DNA of 10,854 nucleotides from Planctomycetota bacterium (GTDB lineage Bacteria > Planctomycetota > Phycisphaerae > WQYP01). This document shows positions 1 to 7,176 of the stretch, in pieces (position 1 is the stretch's first letter; every line of letters begins with the position of its first letter). The notes beneath the pieces were generated by a model. That model saw only the letters and a program-made list of their open reading frames with translations, searched no databases and was not told the origin of the DNA. The stretch spans positions 1-10,854 of the forward strand of contig JAJZNY010000449.1 in the NCBI GenBank assembly GCA_021852245.1, read 5' to 3'. The position numbers and the translations under genes were made by a program.

Positions 1-655
1 TGAGCGCATCCTGGGCTGTGAAGGTGACAGAATCACCATTGGGAATCACCAGATAGGCCCAAGGCTGAACGGCCTTTTGATTTTGAAGATAAAAACCGGT
101 CGCACCGACCATCGAATGGGTCAGACCGAGTGAATAACCGCCGTCACTGTTGGGAGTCGGGGTGATAGTGCCGGAGATGGAGCCGAAGGCATCGGGACCA
201 GCGGCGACGTTAGCCGCCTGATCGTCAAGGAAATGTGATCCCAAGGCACTGTAATAATTTCCGGCGGTGGGGTTATCGGTTGTGCCGGCATCGTTAAGAA
301 TTGGCGTTGTTACCGTCTGGCCGAGATGAGTACTGACGGTGCTTTCGACCACCAGCGGACCGGAAAATCCACTGCTCGGGTCGTTCTGCACACCGCCGAA
401 ATCGATGACACCGTTTACCCAGCCGTTTGCCCCGTTGTTGGCGGTGAGGGTCAACTCGAAAGCGGTATAACCGGGAAGAGTGTGCCCGTTACCATCATTC
501 GGCGTTCCCTGATTATCAATGGTCAGCGTGACGCCCCCGCCGCTGGTGTTCGCAGCGGACGTGTAGACGATATTTGTGAGGGTATCGGCATGAGCCATAC
601 CGACTGCCGCGCCGATGGAGGCGGCGGTAAGGATTGAAAGAACAGACTTACGCAT
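1..655 (-). CDS. Secreted protein, C-terminus beyond window (unrecognised family)
   Basis: The gene starts with ATG at 655 and stays open to the window edge, giving 218 codons with no stop. An AAGGAG ribosome binding site lies 8 nt upstream. Residues 1-23 form a clear Sec signal peptide: MRK, a hydrophobic Ala/Ile/Val stretch, then AHA with likely cleavage before Asp24. The mature part is rich in Asn, Thr, Gly and Ser, nearly lacks charged patches and has no cysteine, which fits a secreted beta-rich protein. No catalytic motif is visible, and the missing C-terminus would show whether it carries a PEP-CTERM tag like its neighbour. It lies 93 bp downstream of the dockerin/PEP-CTERM gene on the same strand, so the two may be co-transcribed. 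I do not recognise the family; the reading frame and export signal are firm. Confidence 0.8.
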   Translation of the reverse strand, partial: MRKSVLSILTAASIGAAVGMAHADTLTNIVYTSAANTSGGGVTLTIDNQGTPNDGNGHTLPGYTAFELTLTANNGANGWVNGVIDFGGVQNDPSSGFSGPLVVESTVSTHLGQTVTTPILNDAGTTDNPTAGNYYSALGSHFLDDQAANVAAGPDAFGSISGTITPTPNSDGGYSLGLTHSMVGATGFYLQNQKAVQPWAYLVIPNGDSVTFTAQDAL

Positions 656-663
656 GAAAGAAT

Positions 664-669
664 CTCCTT
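664..669 (-). promoter_or_regulatory. Ribosome binding site of the 1-655 gene
   Basis: AAGGAG on the minus strand, 8 nt before the ATG at 655. It supports that start and shows the edge-truncated frame is a real gene. Confidence 0.75.
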
Positions 670-748
670 AAATCATTAACAACTGTACAGATCGGTCGAA
701 CGGCCACCGCCTACATCGGCGGCAGTCCGGACGACAACGCTAACGCAG

Positions 749-3736
749 TTACACTCCGCGAATTTGTTGCTTTCTGCGACGCAGCAGCAGCGGGACGACC
801 GCCGCAACCAGAAGGCCCAGGGCACCGGGTTCGGGTGTGGCTGCAGTGGTGATCGCGGCTGATGACGCTGTCGCAGCGCTCGAGTTCAAGTTGTGCAGCA
901 CGATGTTGAGATCCGTAATGGACACCGAGCCGCTATCCGTGAAATCGCCGACCGACCATGTATCGGCGTAACCTGAATAGGTTTGGTTGAGGTTATGGAG
1001 AACGACGTTCAGGTCGGATATGTTCACCGTACCGGTACCCAGGGCATCGCCGGGCAGACGCTGCATGACGGCGAATTGACCGGCCGGATCGCTGGTGGAG
1101 GTGCCGGAGTAATTCAGCACGGCCCAAACGGTATGGTTTTCGGTGTCGATACCGTAGGTACCGATGGTGGAATCATAGGTGGGGTCGTAGGCTTCATTAT
1201 TTTCGCCGGCGGAATTGGCCGTGTTGGTGTCGTTAAGGTAGGCGGCTTCATACTGCCCGTTGGCCATTTTCCAAGCCAGCACGGGGCTGAGTGTGCCGTT
1301 GGTTACGGATGATGGGTTGTAGCTCATCTGCAGCACATAGCGGTCGGAATTGGTACCGCTGACGGTAGCAACATCACTGATGATGCTGTTGTTTCCTGAG
1401 GGGGCGTTGGAAAATTCTACGCCAAGCGTGGTATTGGCTGACGCGGTACCACCAATGAACTGTACCATCGTGGATTGGCTGCCCGGATCCGTTGCAGCCC
1501 GCTGAATACTGAAGCCTGCGTAACGTTGGCCCGCAATCACTTCACCGGTATTCGGTGTACCGGCAACTCCGGTAAATCCGCTGACGGTAGCGGTAACGGC
1601 GTAGGCCTGAGTGCCGAGATCATTGGCGGAAGCCCCCTGAATCGGATTGCCGCTGGCATCGGTGGGTGCGTTCTCGGCGGTGATTCCGCCGATGGTGGCC
1701 TCGTAATGACCATTGAGCAGGTTGCTGAGATTGCCATAATTGAACTCGGCGGCGTTGATCGGCGAGCCTTCATTGACGGCGACGGCCGCATTGGGGGCGG
1801 AGACGTCGGCCACGAAGGTGCTGTCGAGATTCCAATTGCCGCTGTAGGCGGTTTTCGATGTGACCAACGTGGGTGAGGATTGGGTGATAATGGCGTTATC
1901 GCGCAGACCGATACTTGTTGAACCGACGGCATCATTCGCCGTTGGAGTCGCATCGGCAAGTTGAGCGGTGGAAACCGTACCGGTAACGATGTTCGCCTGG
2001 GCATCGGTGAGCTGGGCCGACTGATAGATGTTGGCATCAACATAAATGCTGCCGGTGGGATTTTGAGTGGCGCCTATCGCATTATCGAGTTGAGTGAGAT
2101 TAAAGTTTGCATTCCCGATGTAATAATTGCTGCCATTGGTTCCAGCGGTTTCATAACTGCCGCCGAACGGTTCATTTCCAGGGACGTAGTAAGTCACCTG
2201 ACGGGTTTCAACCTGTGTTCCATTAAATGTGGTATTGCTCCCATTGGGGTCTGCGGCCATGGTGAGATAACTGATATCGCCGGTAGGCGCGGCGTTGAGA
2301 TTTCCCTGGCCGTTGGTGGGGGCGGCGATGGTGGTCGAGCCGTTGAGTTCGACGGTTGTGAAATATTGGCTGCCGTCCACGCTCGGATCAGAACTGGAAT
2401 AGGCAGAATTGGTGGTGGTGAGTTGGACGGTTTTGGTTATTGAATTCGTCTGTCCATTGGGCAGAATGAGGATATTGCCGAAGTTAACACCGTTACTGCC
2501 GCCGACATTGCTGATGGTGCGGTTTTTCACCACATCCTGCGCTTCCACTAAAACATTAATGGGACTCTGACTGGCATTGGACTGATTGGTAATCGTTACG
2601 AGCCCGGTTGTGGGACCGGTGATGCTGTTGGATGGACCGAGTGTGGCGCCCGTGGTGTTGAGACCGACACTGATCTGCGTCGAGGTATTGGCTGCGAGCG
2701 GCTCGGTACCTACGGCGCCGGTTGCGTCCACCGGTTGTGCGGCCAATCCCGTGTCGGCGGAGAGTGTGGTGACGGCATCAGCCGATTGGCCGATCACGGT
2801 GTAGTAGGCCGAATCGTGGCCGCTGGCGGAGGTATTCTGGAGTGTGATATTTTCCGATACATTGGCCCCCTGCACGACACGTGCGAACACAGGTGCCAGG
2901 AAATAGCCGGTGGTCGGATCGGTCGTGAGACCGGGAGTTGAAAGCACCGCATCGGAAGGTGGCAAAGTGACGGTTGAGCCGGTGATGGAAAGAGACGGCG
3001 CCGTCAGGGGCGGGGTTGCACTGGTGACGGCACTGTTGGGGCCGACATAATCGGCTGAAACCGAGGCATTGCCGGGCGATACGACCAATCGCAGATTTCC
3101 AAAACTGTTAACCTGGTTGGTGATGTACTGCGAAAGTGAAGTGGGAATATTGGTGAAGTTGTAGGTGAATTGTTCGCCGGGGCCGCTTTGGCCGTTTACG
3201 ACCAGTTGGCCGGGCGTGTAATTTTCTGAGCCGAGAAAATAGAGCGAATTGGCCGACTCGGTTCCCAGGGTTGTACCGATCCCTCCGTATGCCCCGGTGC
3301 TGCTGAAAGAAGCGGCTGTGCCGCCCGATCCGGCTGATTCGATCGGGGTGTTGACGGTTGAGAGATAAAAATTGACGGGGCCGGGGGCGGCGAAGTATTC
3401 GTCGAGATCACTGAGATTGAGCGTCAGGGAACTGACACTTCCCAATGCCGTTCCGGGGGAAAGCCCCAGACCTTGGGTATTAAAATCCATGGTGCTGTAA
3501 TCGGCGTAGTAGCCACTGGACGATCCCTGAGCGGTAACCCGATTTTGGTCCGTGTTGATGGCCGTCTGCTCGACATTGGCCACGTTGACATTCGATGTCG
3601 TAAAGGTTGCCGCATGGAGGGCGGACGCATCAGTGAGTTGACCGATGCCTGCTGCAAAGACCGCCGCAGCAACGCTGCGAGTCAGCAGCTGGCGGATCAT
3701 CCCTGATGATGGAAAATTTTTTCTCCTGGTAGACAT
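749..3736 (-). CDS. Large secreted dockerin / PEP-CTERM protein, 995 aa
   Basis: A large exported, probably surface-associated protein. An N-terminal signal peptide spans about residues 1-42 (basic start, hydrophobic VAAAVFAAGIG, then ALHA). The central 850 residues are rich in Thr, Ser, Asn and Gly with alternating hydrophobics, as in beta-sandwich exoproteins; I assign no enzyme fold. Residues 896-951 are a two-repeat dockerin-type module (ISDLNVVLHNLN and ITDLNIVLHNLN). A Ser/Ala/Thr linker follows, then a PEP-CTERM sorting tag from residue 968: PEP, a hydrophobic span and an RRRK cluster. Family knowledge says such tags are processed by an exosortase, which is not in this window. ATG 3736 is chosen because GAGGAGG precedes it by 11 nt and the signal peptide follows. 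The frame extends upstream to a GTG at 3823, but that would put 29 charged residues before the signal. Substrate or partner is unknown. Confidence 0.9.
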   Translation of the reverse strand: MSTRRKNFPSSGMIRQLLTRSVAAAVFAAGIGQLTDASALHAATFTTSNVNVANVEQTAINTDQNRVTAQGSSSGYYADYSTMDFNTQGLGLSPGTALGSVSSLTLNLSDLDEYFAAPGPVNFYLSTVNTPIESAGSGGTAASFSSTGAYGGIGTTLGTESANSLYFLGSENYTPGQLVVNGQSGPGEQFTYNFTNIPTSLSQYITNQVNSFGNLRLVVSPGNASVSADYVGPNSAVTSATPPLTAPSLSITGSTVTLPPSDAVLSTPGLTTDPTTGYFLAPVFARVVQGANVSENITLQNTSASGHDSAYYTVIGQSADAVTTLSADTGLAAQPVDATGAVGTEPLAANTSTQISVGLNTTGATLGPSNSITGPTTGLVTITNQSNASQSPINVLVEAQDVVKNRTISNVGGSNGVNFGNILILPNGQTNSITKTVQLTTTNSAYSSSDPSVDGSQYFTTVELNGSTTIAAPTNGQGNLNAAPTGDISYLTMAADPNGSNTTFNGTQVETRQVTYYVPGNEPFGGSYETAGTNGSNYYIGNANFNLTQLDNAIGATQNPTGSIYVDANIYQSAQLTDAQANIVTGTVSTAQLADATPTANDAVGSTSIGLRDNAIITQSSPTLVTSKTAYSGNWNLDSTFVADVSAPNAAVAVNEGSPINAAEFNYGNLSNLLNGHYEATIGGITAENAPTDASGNPIQGASANDLGTQAYAVTATVSGFTGVAGTPNTGEVIAGQRYAGFSIQRAATDPGSQSTMVQFIGGTASANTTLGVEFSNAPSGNNSIISDVATVSGTNSDRYVLQMSYNPSSVTNGTLSPVLAWKMANGQYEAAYLNDTNTANSAGENNEAYDPTYDSTIGTYGIDTENHTVWAVLNYSGTSTSDPAGQFAVMQRLPGDALGTGTVNISDLNVVLHNLNQTYSGYADTWSVGDFTDSGSVSITDLNIVLHNLNSSAATASSAAITTAATPEPGALGLLVAAVVPLLLRRRKQQIRGV

Positions 3737-3747
3737 GATTTGGAATA

Positions 3748-3754
3748 CCTCCTC
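3748..3754 (-). promoter_or_regulatory. Ribosome binding site deciding the 3736 start
   Basis: GAGGAGG on the minus strand, 11 nt before ATG 3736. The spacing is slightly long, but this is the strongest Shine-Dalgarno match in the region, and it favours ATG 3736 over the upstream in-frame GTG at 3823. Confidence 0.65.
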
Positions 3755-3912
3755 AAATAACCTGATGGGTCGGAACCCCGACCGCACGACCACTTCAAGC
3801 CGAGATCGTTTCGGCACCCTCACTCATTTCCTCTGTTCTGGAAGGAGTTTAGTGCGATCGTGTTATTAAACGGCTAGCGAAATTCTAAATTCAGGTGTGA
3901 CTTTTATTAACA

Positions 3913-3927
3913 TCCGATGCGATCGGA
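3913..3927. repeat. Short inverted repeat TCCGAT-GCG-ATCGGA
   Basis: A perfect 6-bp inverted repeat with a 3-nt spacer in the AT-rich divergent region. Neither strand has a T-run after it, so it does not look like an intrinsic terminator. It could be an operator half-site pair or a chance hairpin. Confidence 0.35.
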
Positions 3928-4107
3928 GCTAACGTACAGTTGTATGGATACGTCTCTATTCTTTTCTTCACGCCCCTTAATATTTTTCATTAAAACTTAG
4001 CGCGAAGATGTTCAGATTCTTAATGAGCGAGAGCTAGACTCGTAGGGGATGGAGAGGTGGCGAGGTTTCCGCGGCCGGACCGGGCGTGGTATTTCGGACG
4101 ATCAGGC

Positions 4108-4112
4108 AGGAG
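4108..4112 (+). promoter_or_regulatory. Ribosome binding site deciding the 4122 start
   Basis: AGGAG, 9 nt before ATG 4122. The in-frame ATG at 4113 directly abuts this motif and the in-frame GTG at 4086 has none, so 4122 is the preferred start. Confidence 0.65.
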
Positions 4113-4121
4113 ATGACGACC

Positions 4122-4583
4122 ATGGAAAAAGCGTTCTGGAAGGACAGGAGACTGCAGATAGGGCTAATCAGTCTGGCAGGGATTTTCGGCCTGTGGCGGG
4201 TCGTCACCGCCCTTTCGCCGTCTGCGGCCCAACAGGCAAGCGAGGATCGAATATTTATTGATTCAACGACGGGAAAAACGTTCCGTGCTCCGGTACACAT
4301 AGGGGAAACATTTCCGGTCATGTCGCCGTATACCGGCAGAAGGACCGGCTATCCGGTTGCGTGGTCGTGGTGGAGCCGCAGCGGCCGACCTCTAGCCAAG
4401 CCACAACCGGTATTAATGAATTCGTGGATCGGAAAATCGGGGCCGACGTTTGCCTCCCTGACGGGCCGGTTGGTTTATCCGATGGAGACCAAGCCGCACC
4501 CTGGAGAAAAGCCGCCACCGACCAAACAGGAATATGAACAGGAAGTCATCGCGAACGGCCTGGGAAATCCGCTGCAGAACTGA
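4122..4583 (+). CDS. Single-pass membrane protein of unknown function, 153 aa
   Basis: Residues 1-10 are charged (MEKAFWKDRR) and are followed by one hydrophobic segment at about 11-30. The rest (about 32-153) is polar and probably outside the membrane. It contains IFIDSTTGKTFRAPVHIGETFPV at 44-66, a Trp-rich WSWW at 81-84, GPTF at 107-110, GRLVYP at 115-120 and a proline-rich tail (KPPPTKQEYEQE) near 130-141. There is no cysteine and no catalytic signature. From memory, small proteins of this general build occur beside pseudopilin genes in planctomycetes, but I cannot name a family. The neighbouring pseudopilin gene begins 124 bp downstream on the same strand, so co-transcription is likely, and a role in handling or anchoring that exoprotein is a guess. 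Confidence 0.75.
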   Translation: MEKAFWKDRRLQIGLISLAGIFGLWRVVTALSPSAAQQASEDRIFIDSTTGKTFRAPVHIGETFPVMSPYTGRRTGYPVAWSWWSRSGRPLAKPQPVLMNSWIGKSGPTFASLTGRLVYPMETKPHPGEKPPPTKQEYEQEVIANGLGNPLQN

Positions 4584-4696
4584 GGCGACGATCATCCCGG
4601 ACGGAAAATGCCCGCATGGAGCGGAAACAAGGAAAAGTCGGTGTATTAGTTTGGAAGTTAAGGAACCACTGGACAGGATGACGTGGCATCTGCAAC

Positions 4697-4700
4697 GGAG
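4697..4700 (+). promoter_or_regulatory. Ribosome binding site deciding the 4708 start
   Basis: GGAG, 7 nt before ATG 4708. A second in-frame ATG at 4723 has only a GAGG 9 nt upstream and remains possible. The frame is open upstream to 4534, but that stretch overlaps the previous gene and has no start signal. Confidence 0.55.
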
Positions 4701-4707
4701 TGTAACC

Positions 4708-5883
4708 ATGAGGCCAATCAGTATGAAAAACGAACGACTCAGCAGGCACAGTGCGAGATTTTCATATGGCAAAAACGTGAAACAGCCCAACGGTTTCACC
4801 TTGATTGAACTGTTGGTGGTGATTTCGATCATCGCCCTGCTTATATCGATCCTGCTTCCGGCGCTGGCGATGGCGAAGAGGGAGGCCCAGACCGTGGCCT
4901 GCGCGGCGAATCTGCATTCCATCGGCCAGGCCATGATGGAATATGCAACCTCCTGGCAGGGAGCTATTGCAGGCAGCCCGCTGACCACCGGGATTGGCAT
5001 GTGGCAAGATGTTATGAAGAGCAGCACGCTGGCGACGGGTAATGTGGACGGCGTGACGCTCCCCATCAGCAATGCTTATTGCCCCAATATCTGCCAGAAT
5101 TATGACTGGGTGACTCCACTGGCCAACGAGATGGGTCTTCACTATAGACCGACGAATCTTAACGATCCGCAGGGAGCCCTGCTCGCCGACCGTATCGGGC
5201 GGATCAAATATGATGTCACCCTGGCGGCATTCACATGCCCCGCGAATCCTTACATCGCTACGCCGGCAACGCCGGGGTTACCCGTTCTGCCGATGCCCTC
5301 GTATTGTGCCGCGGGATTGTTTCTGACCGCCTCCCCATCGGTCTGTTCGAATTATGACGCGACGTTCGATCCCGATTACGCAGATGTTCCTGCTTCCTAT
5401 ACCCCGAACATCAACAAAGTGGGCCAGCCGTCAGATAAAATCTTCTGTGCTGACGGAGCCAAGGCCAGCACCACGCTCTACGAGCCCCGACTGGATGATA
5501 CGGTTGCGACCAATCTGGTCTCCTCACCGGGTCGCGGCGATGGCGGTACCACCGATTTCCCGGATTTTGCCGATGAAGGGGCGTTTTCGTACTACAGCTA
5601 CGCATGGAACCGTGATAATGCTCCAGGGAATCACAGCAACAAGGATGGAATCACCACGACCGGTTTCGACAACCGGGCCTACGCCTTTCGGCACGGAATT
5701 GTCTCCGGTGTGTATCGGTTTAATGCCCTGTTCTTTGACGGGCATGTGCAGACGATGGGCGACCTGCAGGGAGCCAATCCGGGTTATTGGTCGCCGCCGG
5801 GAACGGTCATTCCACGAAGTGAGTGTACACAGGATGTGTTAAACACCTATTTCGGCTCTCGGAACGAATATATTTCGCCGTAA
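4708..5883 (+). CDS. Pseudopilin-like type II secretion-family protein with H-Xn-DG motif, 391 aa
   Basis: A type IV pilin/pseudopilin-like protein of the planctomycete kind. A basic leader ends in PNG, with the prepilin peptidase site after Gly29. Phe30 and Glu34 (position 5 of the mature protein) are followed by the hydrophobic helix LLVVISIIALLISILLPAL. CAANLHSIGQAMMEYA (65-80) matches the conserved segment after the pilin helix in these proteins. Near the C-terminus, His329 and the ALFFDGHV segment (Asp344-Gly345) form an H-Xn-DG arrangement, here with 14 residues between His and DG rather than about 9. Known biology: such proteins are matured by a prepilin peptidase and are highly amplified in planctomycetes, with mostly undefined roles. 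The start is ATG 4708; ATG 4723 is the alternative. It pairs with the 153-aa membrane protein gene upstream. Confidence 0.88.
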   Translation: MRPISMKNERLSRHSARFSYGKNVKQPNGFTLIELLVVISIIALLISILLPALAMAKREAQTVACAANLHSIGQAMMEYATSWQGAIAGSPLTTGIGMWQDVMKSSTLATGNVDGVTLPISNAYCPNICQNYDWVTPLANEMGLHYRPTNLNDPQGALLADRIGRIKYDVTLAAFTCPANPYIATPATPGLPVLPMPSYCAAGLFLTASPSVCSNYDATFDPDYADVPASYTPNINKVGQPSDKIFCADGAKASTTLYEPRLDDTVATNLVSSPGRGDGGTTDFPDFADEGAFSYYSYAWNRDNAPGNHSNKDGITTTGFDNRAYAFRHGIVSGVYRFNALFFDGHVQTMGDLQGANPGYWSPPGTVIPRSECTQDVLNTYFGSRNEYISP

Positions 5884-5950
5884 TTCCGTCCGGACGCGGA
5901 TGAAGGCACTGAAAAGAGCTTAACGGTTGAGCGATTCGGTCTTTGCGCTT
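5884..5950. other. Short convergent intergenic region with 10-bp palindrome
   Basis: These 67 bp lie between the stops of the pseudopilin gene (plus) and the rhomboid gene (minus). They contain the perfect palindrome CGTCCGGACG at 5887-5896, which can extend to a weak TCCG/CGGA hairpin (5885-5900). No T-run follows on either strand, so I do not call it an intrinsic terminator. Confidence 0.4.
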
Positions 5951-7144
5951 TCACGTTATCGCGTTGTCGGGCGATCCGCCCTGGTTTCCAGATCTGATGG
6001 CTTTAATTTCATCCTGCAAGAATGCACGCCGCTGGGGATCGTGAATATGATCTACCATGGATTGAAATAATTCCAAGGCTCGCTGCGCATTGCCCAGATA
6101 ACGGGCGTATATCAAACCGAGTATCTGTTTAATTTCATCGTTATTTTTCCCGCTGCCGCTTGAACTGAGGAGCAACTCATAAGCTGCGGCGGCCAATTTG
6201 AAATCCTTTTCGACCACAAGCTGGTTGGCGACGTCTAAAAGGGTATCACTCGGTAACCGTGCCGCGGGAAATTTTGCCATCAACTCACGATAGGCGGCTG
6301 CGGCGGCAGGCATATCATGCTCGCGCCGGTGCTGCTGCACTCTGCTGGACAATTGTGTCATGGCGGGGTCCGCCACCGTAAGGGGCCCGCTGATCTTCGT
6401 GACACCGGGCGGAGGCGGAACAGGCTTATTGAAAGGGTTGTATCCGCGGGAGACCATCTGACGGTAGGCGGCGCGGCGCCGCGCACGATTAAGCAGAGAA
6501 AGCAGATCGTAATGATCGCGGGGCACCAATCGGAGAAAGAGGATCATCATGCCGACGATAAATCCGGAGAGGTAACCGGTGAGATGCGCCCAGTGGGCAA
6601 CATCGTCGCTGCGAGTAAAGGCGCCATAGACATCGAAGAGGAATATCTGGGCCAGTACAAACCAGTAACTTGCGACATCAAATACCACGACAAAAAACCA
6701 GACACGGATGTTAACCAGCGGACACAATGCGAGAAAAAGCCCCGCCACCGCGGCGATTGATCCCGACGCACCGAGTGTCGGGTTGCCGTGGACCGATGAC
6801 AAAACCTGCCCACAACCAGCGAGAATTCCACCTGCAAGAAAAAAAAACAGATAGGCCAGATGACCGAGACGATCATTAACCTGATTGCCGAAAACCCAGA
6901 GAAAGATCATGTTGCCCAAGATGTGCATGAAATTGGCGTGCAGAAAGATGTAGGTGATGAACTGAACCAGTTCCAGATGCCGCGGATTGAGCATGAATCT
7001 GGCCCAACCGTTTGCCAGACCGTAGGGATGAGCCGGTGAGGTTGCCCGATGGCTGATAAGGTAGATTACCACGCACGTGGCAATGAGAAAGTAGTTCATC
7101 AGCGGAGTGCGCCGCTGCGGCGCGTCGGTTCCAAGTGGTATCAT
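5951..7144 (-). CDS. Rhomboid-family intramembrane serine protease with TPR-like C-terminal domain, 397 aa
   Basis: Cleaves membrane-protein substrates within the lipid bilayer. The rhomboid core (about 15-206) has six probable membrane segments. FLHANFMHILGN (67-78) carries the family's His/Asn residues of the second segment (His69, His74, Asn78). GASG at 125-128 contains nucleophile Ser127, and AHLTGYLSG at 186-194 contains His187, completing the Ser-His dyad, so it should be active rather than an inactive iRhom-like form. After a basic, proline-rich linker (about 210-260), residues about 270-385 are Ala-rich amphipathic helices with TPR-like character (paired helices around AAAYRELMAKFP, AAAYELL and ALELFQSMV), likely cytoplasmic. 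The start ATG 7144 has GAGG 5 nt upstream and a strong promoter further up. The substrate is unknown; it is not a clear rhombosortase, and no GlyGly-CTERM protein is nearby. Confidence 0.92.
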   Translation of the reverse strand: MIPLGTDAPQRRTPLMNYFLIATCVVIYLISHRATSPAHPYGLANGWARFMLNPRHLELVQFITYIFLHANFMHILGNMIFLWVFGNQVNDRLGHLAYLFFFLAGGILAGCGQVLSSVHGNPTLGASGSIAAVAGLFLALCPLVNIRVWFFVVVFDVASYWFVLAQIFLFDVYGAFTRSDDVAHWAHLTGYLSGFIVGMMILFLRLVPRDHYDLLSLLNRARRRAAYRQMVSRGYNPFNKPVPPPPGVTKISGPLTVADPAMTQLSSRVQQHRREHDMPAAAAAYRELMAKFPAARLPSDTLLDVANQLVVEKDFKLAAAAYELLLSSSGSGKNNDEIKQILGLIYARYLGNAQRALELFQSMVDHIHDPQRRAFLQDEIKAIRSGNQGGSPDNAIT

Positions 7145-7176
7145 CCATGCCTCAATTCAGGACGCCAATTATCTTT

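Larger units (their letters stand above)
3737..4121. other. Divergent intergenic region, AT-rich, no gene
   Basis: This 385-bp stretch separates the minus-strand exoprotein gene from the plus-strand pair. It should hold promoters for both directions. The part from about 3860 to 4025 is clearly AT-richer than the flanking genes and contains several TTAATA/TTAATAA-like runs, but I find no convincing -35/-10 pair on either strand. It holds a perfect 6-bp inverted repeat (3913-3927) and a 10-mer (3934-3943) also found, inverted, upstream of the 1-655 gene. No credible ORF or RNA gene is visible. Confidence 0.6.

Noticed and set aside
707..722. CCGCC/GGCGG hairpin after the PEP-CTERM gene as terminator
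   Set aside because: Only a 5-bp stem without a T-run; the downstream gene on the same strand may be co-transcribed.
983..2443. Several plus-strand Gly/Ile/Val-rich frames across the PEP-CTERM gene
   Set aside because: They are complements of the low-complexity Thr/Asn/Ser/Ala coding sequence, with no start signals or recognisable domains.
3737..3823. In-frame N-terminal extension of the PEP-CTERM protein to a GTG at 3823
   Set aside because: It would place 29 charged residues before the signal peptide, and the best ribosome binding site points to ATG 3736.
4534..4707. Upstream extension of the pseudopilin reading frame overlapping the 153-aa gene
   Set aside because: No start signal; 4708 has a ribosome binding site and gives a normal prepilin leader.
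4413..5072. 219-codon minus-strand reading frame opposite the pseudopilin pair
   Set aside because: It is antisense to two well-supported genes, has no family motif and is Arg/Ser/Pro-rich as expected of a shadow frame.
5884..5950. Bidirectional intrinsic terminator between the convergent pseudopilin and rhomboid genes
   Set aside because: The palindrome has no proper loop and no T-run follows on either strand.
5951..7144. Rhomboid as a rhombosortase serving the PEP-CTERM proteins
   Set aside because: PEP-CTERM tags belong to exosortases; rhombosortases go with GlyGly-CTERM tags, and none is seen here.
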